The translations under genes and the position numbers were made by a program. Below are positions 32,701 through 41,680 of a DNA stretch of 64,000 bases, one piece after another. Origin of the DNA: Gonium pectorale (lineage: Eukaryota; Chlorophyta; Chlorophyceae; Chlamydomonadales; Volvocaceae); the NCBI GenBank assembly GCA_001584585.1, contig LSYV01000004.1, positions 628,574 to 692,573 of the forward strand, written 5' to 3'. Under the pieces are notes generated by a model. That model saw only the letters and a list, made by a program, of their open reading frames with translations, was not told the DNA's origin and ran no database searches. Position 1 is the first letter of the stretch; every line of letters starts with the position of its first letter.

Positions 32701-35700
32701 GCCTCACTCGCGTCCTGGCGTCTCAAAACACCGCCCTCATGTTGGACGTGAGTCTTGCGGCGCGCCGATGTCCGAATGTCGGGTCGGCGGCGCTGCTGCC
32801 CGGGGTTGCCTGGGGCGTGTGCGCGCTGGGGAGCGGCGCCATGATGGGGAAGCGCACCTGCCGGCATTACTAATGCGAGCAAGGTTAGGCGACCATGCAG
32901 CGCACGAGCTGCCGGGAGCTCTACCATCTGCGGCCGCTGACGGCTTGGGGCCGCCCTGACCGGCCTCTGCCTCTCGATGCTTTTGCAGGAGGACGACGAC
33001 GCCGATGACCTGGATGACGAGCTGGCGGACAAGGCGGCCGCCGCGATGGACGACGATGACGGCGCCGCGGGTAATAACCGCCGCCGCAGCGTCGTCATGC
33101 TTGGCGCCGAGGGCAACGGGAACGGGAACTCCGGCTACTATGGAGGCGAAGGACGAGGTGGCGGTGTCGGGGGAGGAGGCCCCGGCCGCGGCCGCCGTGG
33201 CGAGCTTTCGAGCCCCAGCGGGGGCCGCGAGGATGACTTGGGTGACAGGAAGCTGTCGGACCGGGGCCTACTGCAGTCGACCTCTGTCGCGTTCCGGAGC
33301 TCCCCGGGCTGCTGGAGCGGCTTCACGGCCTGGCTGGGCCGCAGCCTGGGCAGGTGCGCGCAGGGGCGCGGCCGTTCGCACGTGCGCTTCACAGCAAGCT
33401 GGCTGGAGACCGGCCCCCCTACGGCCCTGAAGGCCTCCCTTTCGGATGATGGTCACCTGGATCGCACCCGTGCGGAAGCGACGACAATGCAGCCCGTAGA
33501 CGCGCGTCCCTGGGCCGTCTTTACCGTCACCTCTACCAGTTAGAGTACCTCCGCAGCATCTCCTGCGGGTTGGGCGTTGTTCGGTTCTGGGTGCTGCCCC
33601 GCGCCTGCTTCGCTGCCCCTTCCTTTACGGCTGCCCGCTGCGGTGCCGGTCACCTGCAGGCTCAAGCGCGGCGGCGTGTCGCCGCTCCCGCTCACAGCCA
33701 CCATGTCCAATAGCGGTGCGGGCGCGTCCTTCAACGCCAACCTCAGCAGCAAGCGCAACCTCAAGGACGACTCCCACGAGACCATGATCATGCTCACGCC
33801 CTTCCTGATCTGGTCCGGGCTGGTAAGCACCGGCTGCGTTTCCAGCCTCCCGCGCCTGGCAACGACGGCCCACAACTGGCGCTGCTATTTTGCCCTCGTC
33901 CAGCGGTCGTCCCGCAGCACCGTGCGTCCCTCGAGCGCATCCTACCGGTATGCCTGTCCAGACGGCACCTGTGCGTGTCGGGCTTGTCGCCGAACGCCGG
34001 GTTTGGTGTATTGAGCGCACGGTCCTGACCAGCCTTTGCCCGCCTCGCCGCGCCACACTGCACTCAGGTCATCGCGATCTACATCACCGCGGTCCTCAAG
34101 ATGAAGGTGCGGGTTGAGCCCCTTCGTTCCCGAGCTCGCGCCCCTCGGCGCCGCCTCCCAACAAGCATACTGGGCGCCTATATGTGCGGCTGAGCACGAC
34201 TGCGAAGCAGTTCTCACTGGCCGTTGATGCGGCAAGTCTTCGTCAGCAGAAAGGGCCATGTGATGGATGGCCAGCATGAGAGGGACGGAGGGAGGGAGGG
34301 AGGGACGGCCGCAACCCGGATGTCTGAACAAGCAGTTCGACAACCATTCGACCGGACCCTTACTAAGTCACCCTGCCGGCCAATGCACCGCAGGGCATGA
34401 TTGACGTGGTGGCCATCCATTCGGTCGTCAACCGCATCAGCGCGCGCGTCTACCAAGCGGTACGTATATGGGGGTGGGGTGCGCGCACGGCCATCTCAGC
34501 GGGCTCAGGCGCGTGGGCTCATGCTCGGGCGCAGGCGGCGGGTGACTGGCCACGTGCGCTACCTGCCTGCCTGCCTGCGTTCGAACACCTCAGAGTGCTT
34601 TTCCAGGAAGTTATCCTACCTGATTATGGCTAGCCTGAGTTCTGCCCGAACCGCGTGGCCCCCCACAGGTCTTCTTCGCTCAGGTAAGGAGGCATGTAGA
34701 GGTGCCTGGTGCCTCGGGGTGCTCCGAAAGGGTGCACGTTTCTTTGCGCATGCACTCTGCGTCTAGCGTTGCTGATCAGATAGCCGCGTAGTTCCTAACG
34801 CGCAGTGGCAGCATGTGCCCCGCGGACGTATCCTTGCCAACAGCTCGTGCATCCAGACAGTTGTTCACGCCGTGGGAGTCGGAAGGCATGCCTTGAACGG
34901 GGCGCTTTGTGCGGCTCTGCGCAGCATCACTTCCTTCCTCGCCTTCGTCTGCAGGAGCTCGCCGTGGTGGAGAACGCGGATGAGCTAACCAGTCAGAAAG
35001 CCGCACTCAGAGAGGTCCTCAAGCTGGCCCGCGACGCCTGGCTCACGCTTGAGCTAGGCGAGAACGCATACAAGGCGGGAGGTGCGTGCGCCCACTGCAA
35101 CTATCCCCGGCGCGCTTGCTACGAATGCACCGCCCTAGGGCCCCGCCAACGCACGAAAGGCGTGGTGCATTGTCAGGCAATCGTCCCATGGTACGCCGTA
35201 CGTAGCTCATGCCGTACGTAGCTCATGCCGTCTGTCGACCAGGACGGCTCTACTAAGGTCTGTTGGCCACAAGTCTTGGTCGAAACCTGATCAAGCCCCA
35301 ATAACTCCCGCGTGTAGGCGAGGCCACGGAGCGGTTCCCGCTCGTCAAGGACGGCTTGGCCTTCGCGACGCCGGCGCTGTCGGACCTGTTCTACGGCACA
35401 GGGATTTGCGTGAGGCAGCCGGTCAGTCAGCGCGTCGCGAGTGGCACATGATGGCGGGAGAGTGAACCGTTTGCATATGCGGGCAGTGGCATGTATCTGG
35501 GCCGCTTCCCGGCGATGAAGCCCCACAGACACTTGCCAGCCGTCGGGGCTTTGGGGCCCGTTTGACTGACACAGCAAGTACAGGCATGTACACGCGTTTC
35601 TGGCCTGGCGACCTAGCTTCTTGGCCCTGCCCTGCTCTGCCCTGCCGTGGCGGTCCTGCAGGAGCACCTCCCGTGCCCGGGCCCGAGCTACCGCTTCTAC

Positions 35701-37715
35701 CAGATGACCATCCTGGGCCTCGACGCCATGATGGGGCAGTTCATGATGGCCATTTCGGCCAGTGAGTTTAGAGGAGCACGACTGGGAAGGAGCGCCTTCA
35801 GGGCCGCATGCATCGGTCTCGACTTCCAACCGTGGGGTACAACGCGAGGCCCGATCCATTTGTACAAGCGCTGACCGAAAAGCACGTCTGCGTCGCAGCC
35901 CGTCTGTGTGCCAAGCTTGTGTGTACGCTTGACCTTTGCTCGCAGTGGCGAACAACAAGAGCTCCGTTCCCGAGGGGCTGTTGGACGGTAAGTGTGGGCA
36001 TGGCATTGCTCTTGTGGCGGACGCAGCTCGTGCGGGGTTGAGACCATGCTCGGCATCCCATTTGTCTCCATCGCTCGCCCGTTGGTGTGACGGGCGTGGG
36101 CGTACGCACCCGTGCACGCCGCGCTGTCAGCACACGCCGCCGTGCCGTCTGCTTCTCACATCCATCGCATCACACGCGTGTCCTGACGCGTGTTCGGTAG
36201 GAACATCGGGCTGTGCAGCCCACTTTTCTCCGCTGGCTTCGCCGTCGCGATCGGGCCATGGGCCCCCTCCATGCCTGGAGCAGCGAGCGCACTCTACCCC
36301 AAGCTGGACTAGTGTCCGGGTCGGCAGCTGTCCTTCCCCGAGCCTTTCATTCCTCTCATCACCGCCCACACACCATCATTTGAACAGCTGTCATATGCGC
36401 GTGCCTTGCGCCGCCCGCTGCTACCCCTCTGTCATACAGAACACTTCGACTTCGCCTACAATCTGGGCACCGTGGTGAGTCCCGCGCCAGTGGGCGCCTC
36501 CGGTCCCATTCGCCGTTCCTGCTCCAAAGGTTACTGCAATGGTCTGGTTGCACACCGTTGACGCTTGACTTGCGGCCGCTGTGCACATCCAGTACTACAC
36601 CACGCGGGTGGCAAGCCGTCTGGATGGGTGTTTGGGCGCCTCCACTCTGTCTTGCATGCCGTTCTACATGCTGTACGGCAGAGGGGACTTTGCGTACGGA
36701 TTGGCGGTACGGTGGTGCGGCAGGCATAGCCCCCAATCAGCAGCACCCCGTACGCCTCGATGTCGCAGGACTTGACGGACGGTACCATCAAGATGCGCGC
36801 CGAACACTACGAGTTCATCGTCCGCCTCTTTGACAGTGAGTTGCGGCCCGTTAGTTCCATGCCATAAGCAAACACAAAATATGCACCTAGGGGCAACGCG
36901 AGTTGGCGTTCAAAACACGTCGGCGACAAGCCACAGCAGGAGACTCTGCGTCCCGGCATGCCATGCACCCGTCAGCTGCTCGTGCTTTACGAATGTCGCC
37001 GGCGGCGCGCGCGCCCACTTCCCGGCTATGCAGGCATCCTGCTGCTCCACATCGTCCTCTTCATGCTCCTGTTTGTGATCTTTGCGGGCTTCATGGCCTT
37101 CATGCTCAACCCGCTCATGAAGCGCGTCGTCAAGGAGGTGAGGGACATGCGCGGATGGGAGGGCATCGCTCGCAGCGCGCGAACCCACACGGGTCGGAAG
37201 GCCACCTAGCAGCCCCTCCCCACCTTGGTATCGCATCTGACGCCGCCCCGCCGCACGCGTGCATTGATGCCTTGATGCGGGAAATGAGCGACCCCTGCAC
37301 ATGCGCCCCGGAAACATGACCCGTCATTGCAGAGGCGGCGCATCGCGGAGCTGATGAGCCAGCTGCCCATGGAGCTCGACGTGGAGAAACTCATCGCACG
37401 TGCGCTGGGAACGGCAGCGGCCGGAAACGCCAGCAGCGGCGGCCCCGCGCCCGGCGGCACTGCCGGAACCGCCAGCGACACCGGCTACGTCGGTGAGCGC
37501 GTCTTCCTGTTGTGTCCCTGTGTGCCCCGGTGCGCTCTGCTGTGTTCGTAGTGCGTCGCTGTCACTGCACCTCCCAAAGATACAGTCCGGGAGTTTTGTC
37601 GTCCGTCCGTCCAGGGTTCATCTTCCGTTGTTCAGATCCCCCCTGTGCTACTGCTCCCGCAGCTGCCGCGGATCAGGAGGGAGGCACAAGCAAGTGGAGA
37701 GCTATCTTACGGTGA
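16833..37715 (+). CDS. Gene B: TmcB/TmcC-like multi-membrane TPR and PAS protein (2451 aa, 64 exons)
   Basis: This is the only complete copy of the family in the window. All 64 exons, listed in the block entries below, join with correct phase to give 2451 residues and a TGA stop. The ATG begins MAPRSVASGSYAG, and the following SSKSSSSRRAR matches gene C (SSKSSGSRRAR), which supports the start. Domains in order are: membrane block (residues about 45-375), TPR-like helices (375-614), five PAS-like modules (614-1290), disordered linker (1290-1705), first extracellular module between two helices (1720-1950), acidic loop (1956-2130), second extracellular module between two helices (2130-2380) and tail (2380-2451). 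Known family members are TmcB and TmcC of Dictyostelium; this family carries a named TPR region. A role as a surface or vacuolar sensor is inference. No catalytic output domain is visible. The donor of exon 57 is ambiguous (35421, or 35406 after GTGIC); both keep phase. Confidence 0.85.
20942..23573 (+). other. Gene B exons 13-23: TmcB-type TPR-like helical block (residues 375-614)
   Basis: Exons are 20942-21019, 21116-21188, 21442-21488, 21672-21729, 21946-22014, 22248-22300, 22554-22578, 22731-22783, 22939-23017, 23282-23389 and 23498-23573. The peptide has helical-repeat spacing. Examples are SSAYMVLLQHANFMIDV, LKALGKIESS-type sequence (SKALGKIESSVSQAQTAYRV) and PKLLRLYGRFLQTVKNDPWG followed by an EAERLED helix. 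The last motif, a residue run LLRLYGRFL..VKNDP.. A..Y...A, is typical of the TPR region named for TmcB and TmcC. It should be cytosolic, between the membrane block and the PAS modules. Confidence 0.8.
23726..25367 (+). other. Gene B exons 24-28: PAS-like modules 1 and 2 (residues 614-814)
   Basis: Exons are 23726-23799, 23946-23988, 24280-24486, 24953-25082 and 25224-25367. Module 1 reads STSVLVISATGEIQMANRQA, then YQVFGYKE and LDGKSVTSLLAPHCSRWL, the usual PAS order of strand, 'G-I' turn, helix and 'G' loop. Module 2 reads STLWVASNGTIAACDPQFVS followed by AFGWKAFEVNGASITAF. The ligand, if any, cannot be read from sequence; no Cys of the LOV photoreceptor motif (GXNCRFLQ) is present, so flavin photochemistry is unlikely. 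Confidence 0.8.
25585..26493 (+). other. Gene B exons 29-31: PAS-like module 3 (residues 814-1026)
   Basis: Exons are 25585-25709, 25827-26164 and 26321-26493. The module core is ERDLLLVTNRKGTILHVTSE followed by ELANILKD, and, after a low-complexity Ala/Gly/Asn insertion, LLPGYTLSDFLPLPWREMHP. Exon 31 codes for a beta-rich C-terminal half (TLELRSSTGKPLFMRVSVST) and differs from the gene C exon at only one base. Confidence 0.8.
26650..27880 (+). other. Gene B exons 32-36 (start): PAS-like modules 4 and 5 (residues 1026-1292)
   Basis: Exons are 26650-26770, 26867-26973, 27052-27175, 27313-27624 and the first part of 27744-28665. Module 4 has LRLTISTDGLITGFGAGTPP, SLLGLEPSQVVGRGLWEVV and, later, LSWRVRVAPP. 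Module 5 has SGLMGLDAAGRILSVMEERT and RPAGLLFGLPSAELLGGNLA, and ends in the beta strand pair VHILQAVHVDG and SLEVQVVGRPGP. These are the clearest PAS modules of the protein. Confidence 0.8.
27881..29940 (+). other. Gene B exons 36-41: long disordered linker (residues 1292-1705)
   Basis: Exons are the rest of 27744-28665, then 28861-28931, 29053-29104, 29275-29321, 29512-29719 and 29867-29940. The peptide is rich in Ala, Pro, Ser and Gly, then acidic (THDDDESADSDGGNSDNDK and GGYDDDDARSEGGASQMSG). The short exon 28861-28931 has no partner in gene C, where the preceding exon simply runs on. The last exon ends with a basic helix, SGRRFRRLAKLMNSTQAQQ, just before the membrane. Ser/Thr sites next to acidic runs could be phosphorylated; this is inference. 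Confidence 0.7.
30151..32365 (+). other. Gene B exons 42-49: first membrane-flanked extracellular module (residues 1705-1956)
   Basis: Exons are 30151-30390, 30592-30633, 30741-30821, 31082-31138, 31333-31479, 31721-31765, 32028-32092 and 32290-32365. A membrane helix (GALVVVHIICFVLVVIFIRT) leads into a helical ectodomain with the N-glycosylation sequon NIT in DVYTNITTW and the motif QYILKTGPELYGGV. A second helix (LQLIFLAIEGCAVSCAAAW) returns to the cytosol. Exon 42 covers two gene C exons without an intron. The layout resembles helical periplasmic-type sensor domains, but no ligand is suggested. Confidence 0.75.
32111..32134 (+). repeat. (GGCT)n microsatellite in gene B intron 48
   Basis: Five or so copies of GGCT lie close after the donor of exon 48. 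No function is implied. Confidence 0.8.
32700..33822 (+). other. Gene B exons 50-52: acidic cytosolic loop and re-entry helix (residues 1956-2148)
   Basis: Exons are 32700-32747, 32989-33353 and 33660-33822. After SQNTALMLD comes an Asp/Glu run (EDDDADDLDDELADK), a basic RRRSVVML that matches gene C (RRRSVVLDL), and Gly-rich filler. The last exon ends in MIMLTPFLIWSGL, the start of the next membrane helix, and continues with VIAIYITAVLKMK in exon 53. RRRSVV fits a basophilic kinase site (R-R-x-S); this is inference. Confidence 0.7.
34068..37137 (+). other. Gene B exons 53-62: second membrane-flanked extracellular module (residues 2148-2381)
   Basis: Exons are 34068-34106, 34394-34459, 34669-34683 (microexon), 34955-35081, 35318-35421, 35662-35761, 35946-35987, 36440-36474, 36769-36835 and 37034-37137. 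The ectodomain includes VVAIHSVVNRISARVYQA, LKLARDAWLTLELGENAY and MTILGLDAMMGQFMMAIS. The returning helix is LLHIVLFMLLFVIFAGFMAF followed by MLNPLMKRV. Exon 57 spans two exons of gene A. This module is the part shared by all three copies in the window. Confidence 0.78.
34669..34683 (+). other. 15-nt microexon of gene B (VFFAQ)
   Basis: GTC TTC TTC GCT CAG stands between CCACAG and GTAAGG. It is the partner of microexons in genes A and C, with the same length and phase. Confidence 0.85.
37333..37715 (+). other. Gene B exons 63-64: conserved cytosolic tail (residues 2381-2451)
   Basis: Exons are 37333-37492 and 37663-37715. RRRIAELMSQLPMELDVEK differs from gene A by one residue. An Ala/Gly/Thr-rich spacer follows, and the protein ends SKWRAILR, identical to gene A. 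Confidence 0.82.
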
Positions 37716-39591
37716 GCGCGTCGTCTCGTCCCTACGCGAGCACCCACTACCGCTCCCAAAGTTGCCTCCTTGGTGTGATCGTACCTGTCCCGCTTCCGGT
37801 CCCGCTATCTGTCGCCGTTGACTCAGGGCATTGCTCTACGTCTTCCCTGGTGCGCAGATCTGCCAGTAACCAGAGCAGAGTAAGGGATTTGGCGGCGGGC
37901 TCCAGCATCAAACGAAACTAACGGTCGAGCACATACAACGATGCCAACGTCTCTGCTGCACCCAGCTGTGGGACGAAACCGGGTCCCACTGCTGCCGCCT
38001 GAGGGACCAACGCCCGTACGGAAGCCGCCATGCAACATGAAACGACCACGTGGATGTGAACGCCCGCATTCTCAGAGGGTACAGTCGGCATCCGTTGCAT
38101 GGCGCACTTAGCTTCGGACGTGATATATGAGGGCAGCATGCAAGCACGGCATGTGGTCGCAAGCAGCCGCGGGGGCAAATCCCTATACGCACCTTCATGT
38201 CACATGGTGCGGAAGCGCGAACAACGTAAGAGAGACGGGCATTCAAGCGCGAGCACACGCGGCGTTAGTCCTCCGCTGCAAGCACCTGCGTGCGGTTTTG
38301 CAATAAGCGTGTCGTGCCTTGCAAATTCATGCGGCCGTATGACTGCGTGCTCATGGCTCTCGGTCGAATGGACATTGCTGTATGCATGGGGCGCTTTTCA
38401 CGCATTCGGCATTGGGCTGTCTCCTTTGCCTACATGCGTTCACAAGCGCCGTGCATCGTTACATTGAGCTACCGTGGCTTGCTGCAGACGGCCGCTCTGC
38501 GCGTCCCATCAAGCCCGGGGTTGCAGCAGTGCAACACGTTTCAGGAACCGCGTGCACGATCACGACCGCCTTATGCATGCCTCTGCTCTGAGGCTGTCGC
38601 TATGGGAAGCAAGTCTGCGGGAAACACGTGTGCATACGCTTGGTGCCACGCAGCGAGACCGAGTGACCGAGTGACCTCGGCAGGTGCCATGTGTGATGGC
38701 ATGCTGCCGGTCGAGCGAGCGGTGTGCATGCTAGATGTATGCATGCTTATCGCGCTGACGCTTTTTTGTGCAGTACGCTTGATTGCCGTACCGACACATA
38801 CAGCACTGTTCCGGCGAGCAGAGAGCTTTTTCCATGCATGGAGACGAGGTAATGCGACTGGGCGCCAATCGCGATTGCTTGGCATAGTGTCTGGCATTCA
38901 ATTTGATCTGGATGGAGCATGGGTGGCGGAAATGTTCCAGAGAGTGCTCCGAGAATCTCGACGCAGCAATGGCATGACGGTGTGCTCGGCAGGAGGGTCG
39001 TCGCGGAGGATTGTGGGCACACCGCCCCTTGCTTCCGCCCCATCGCACTTACGGTGTACCGTTTATCTACAATACTGCCGGCCGTGTACGCGCCGGCTGC
39101 TTCCGTTTTGGTCGCCTAAACCTAGGCTTGGGCCTTTGGGTATGTGCGAGGAGGGGCTTGCAGTGTCCGCGCTGCGTGTGGCACCGGAGAATGGTGGGTC
39201 CGGAGCTGCACAGTTCTGAGGGACCCAACTCCCGAGACTCGGATCAAACCCATCGGAGACGTGCTAAACTGGCGGGTTTTGACATTTCATGTTGCTTGCG
39301 CCGCGCCATGGGATTCCATTTCCTCACAATCTTCCGCCCAACTACCATGCGATGCCCCAGCAGTCATGCGTCTACTTGATTACTACAACGTTACAGCCGT
39401 TCCTGTATGGCACGGTTCTGTTGGTGGATTGACAACTTGCGTCACATTTTCGGTTTGGCCGCCTTGCGGCGTAGCTAGCTCATCGGTTGCAAGCAGCATG
39501 TTGGCTGCTCCTAGCTCGGTCGTTTCCACTCTGGCGTGGTGATCTCCAGTGGATTGACTCCGTTGCATTGACTAGCCACAGGCGGCCGCTC

Positions 39592-39596
39592 TGTAA
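39592..39596 (+). promoter_or_regulatory. First TGTAA word after gene B
   Basis: This is the first polyadenylation-type TGTAA I find after the gene B stop. It would imply a 3' UTR of almost 1.9 kb, so a variant signal nearer the stop is just as likely. Confidence 0.2.
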
Positions 39597-39920
39597 GTGT
39601 ATCCCGTGCCTGTATTGACACGTGGAATTGCAATAGGGCTGTCTGATTAAGTCAGCACTGTGTAAAGCGCAACACTGTCCATTATGTTTTCGTGGCCGTA
39701 CGGCCCCGCTGCACCGCCAAGGCGGTGCCCAGCTTGCAAGTACTCCTGGTCCATCGACGCCGCTGCGGCTTCCCAGGAAACTGCCGTGCGCACCGGAGAG
39801 AACGCGAAACAGCGATGCAGCAACGGTGAAGCAGATGTGCCAGGAAAACATGGCAGTTTGGTGTGTGTGAAAGGACTTCCAGGCTCAATACGCACGGCAG
39901 CGAATTGCCTTTGGGAGTGC

Positions 39921-39963
39921 GCCTGTTGGAAACGTCGCGCCTTCGGGCGTGTATGACCCGTAG
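39921..39963 (+). repeat. Dispersed repeat, short copy
   Basis: GTTGGAAACGTCGCGCCTTC and the following GGGCGTGTATGACCCGTAG match the right half of the copies at 6540-6632 and 15691-15790 (GTGTATGACCGTAG). Only the right half is present. Confidence 0.5.
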
Positions 39964-40213
39964 TGGCGGGCTCCCTCTTTTCTCTGCAGATGTTTTCTTT
40001 TGCGTCGCACGTTGCTATCCCGTCGCCGAGTCGCGCCCAACAGGGCTTAGCCAAGAAGCCCGATTCCCATGCGTCAGCATCGTTCGCAACGCCCGGCGGT
40101 GCGGGCTGGGCACCCCGAGAAGCCCGAGACTAGTAACCGCTGGCCGCCGATGGACTGGTAACGTCGTCTCGACCGCACCGCTCGCCGGTTACCTCGCTCA
40201 GGTAACTTTGCCT

Positions 40214-40311
40214 CTGGTCCACACCGGGAGGGCCCGTCTGCTCGTCCCCCTCGCCCGCCATGCCCTGTACTCGGCGCCCTATTGGAAACATCGCCACCCC
40301 AGATGTGTACC
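40214..40311 (+). repeat. Dispersed repeat, copy downstream of gene B
   Basis: It starts CTGGTCCACACCGGGAGGGC and ends near TTGGAAACATCGCCACCCC. It aligns along its length with 15691-15790. Confidence 0.7.
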
Positions 40312-41267
40312 CGCTTCAGCGCCTGGCGCCGAAGCATGACGTGCATGTGTCCCAGACAGCCTGCAAATAGGCTGCCACCTCAGCAGGTGGGGCCTCCTTC
40401 ATAATCGTAATCATATCCCGGTGCCTGAGCTGCAATGCGCCTTCAAATGGTCGTGAAGGTGCTCACGGGTGCTTTGGCCGTATGTTTCTGACGAGTTGAC
40501 AGTCTTCGCGTCCCAACCAGGATTCCTTTGGGCATTCGATGCCACCGGGGCTGTCAAGTCATCTGGCATGCATACAGCAACCGTGGGCGGGTGCGGGTGC
40601 GAGGGGTTGAGTGGGGTTGCGCTGCCCCGAGCACGCGCGCATGCGGCCGCACGCAGCGCCGAGCTCAATGGCGGTTGTTGACAGTGGGCAAATTCCCATT
40701 CGGTGGGCTCAGAGCTATGGATTCTTCCGCTTATGGAGGTGGCCTTCCCTTCTCTGTTTTGCTTTTTCGATTAGGCCGTAACAGGCTAATACTCAGCCAT
40801 GGCGTTTCAAAGCACGGGCACGGGATCAGACTTTGCGCATCTTTACATGCCGGAATGGCGGATGAGTATTATTGGCTCCGTGCGTTTGCAGATGAGGCCC
40901 TCTGACACTGCCTAGCGGCAGCTCCTCGTACCGAGCCGTGTACGGGTGTAGCGGGGCAGGGGGTTGAGTGAGTGCCCCTCAAGTACCCTCTGTCCCTGAA
41001 TGGTGCCGGGCTTACCAGATAATTATGTGAGCGGAAGAAACGGAATGTGTACGCCCCTTGAGCAGACCGATCGGCCAGGAAGGTTCCAGGCTGGACTCGG
41101 TCACGCGATAACAGGCGTCAGTACAGTAGTGTCTATGCCAAGAGTAAGCTGTAGAGAATCAGTTACAATTGGCACTTCGGCTTCACGCTCTTCACGTTGT
41201 GAACTAGCAGTTGCCGCTGATTCTACGAACGCCTTACAGGAGCATCGGCGTTCATAGACGCTGGACA

Positions 41268-41275
41268 TTATATAC
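41268..41275 (+). promoter_or_regulatory. TATA-like box upstream of gene C
   Basis: TTATATAC lies about 410 nt before the gene C start codon in an AT-richer stretch. Position and composition are the only support. Confidence 0.2.
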
Positions 41276-41680
41276 ATTACATATCTGCATCGCTTGCATC
41301 GAAGGCGATTGTACAGGAAGGCGTTCTCCCTTCGTAGAATGCACCCCCACTGGTTTCTTATGCACAGCTACAGCTTTACACCAAAGCTTTCAATAGCTCT
41401 CTGTCTGGCAGTACCAACCTACCAAGAGCGCTCGATTGTAGTACTTAAATACCGTACCGGTTGGTGGCTTGCGCCTTTTGGCGAGCCACCATAAGTTCTA
41501 CGGTATCAAGCATTGTTTTGCACCAAGATGTTATGTAATGACATTGGCGACCAGCACTACCATTGGCAAAACGGGTTGTGGACACACTGAAGCTCCATTG
41601 TCTCAACTTTGATCTAGCAAGTGTATGCTGCTGTACCTTATGTGATGCGAAACTCGGTAGCTTGAGTCGCGGTAGCAGAT

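Larger units (their letters stand above)
37716..41680. other. Spacer between gene B and gene C
   Basis: No recognisable gene. It includes the gene B 3' UTR. An open frame of 296 codons from an ATG at 38329 to 39219 (+ strand) has no known relatives, is rich in Cys, Arg and His, and has no splice or promoter support, so I do not call it a gene. Two dispersed repeat copies lie at 39921-39963 and 40214-40311. The last kilobase is less GC-rich and should hold the gene C promoter. Confidence 0.6.

Noticed and set aside
36588..36710. Possible extra exon in gene B (YYTTRVASRLDG…)
   Set aside because: Gene A joins GTV directly to DLIDGTIKMR, and the B exons 60 and 61 join in phase without it. It has no counterpart in A.
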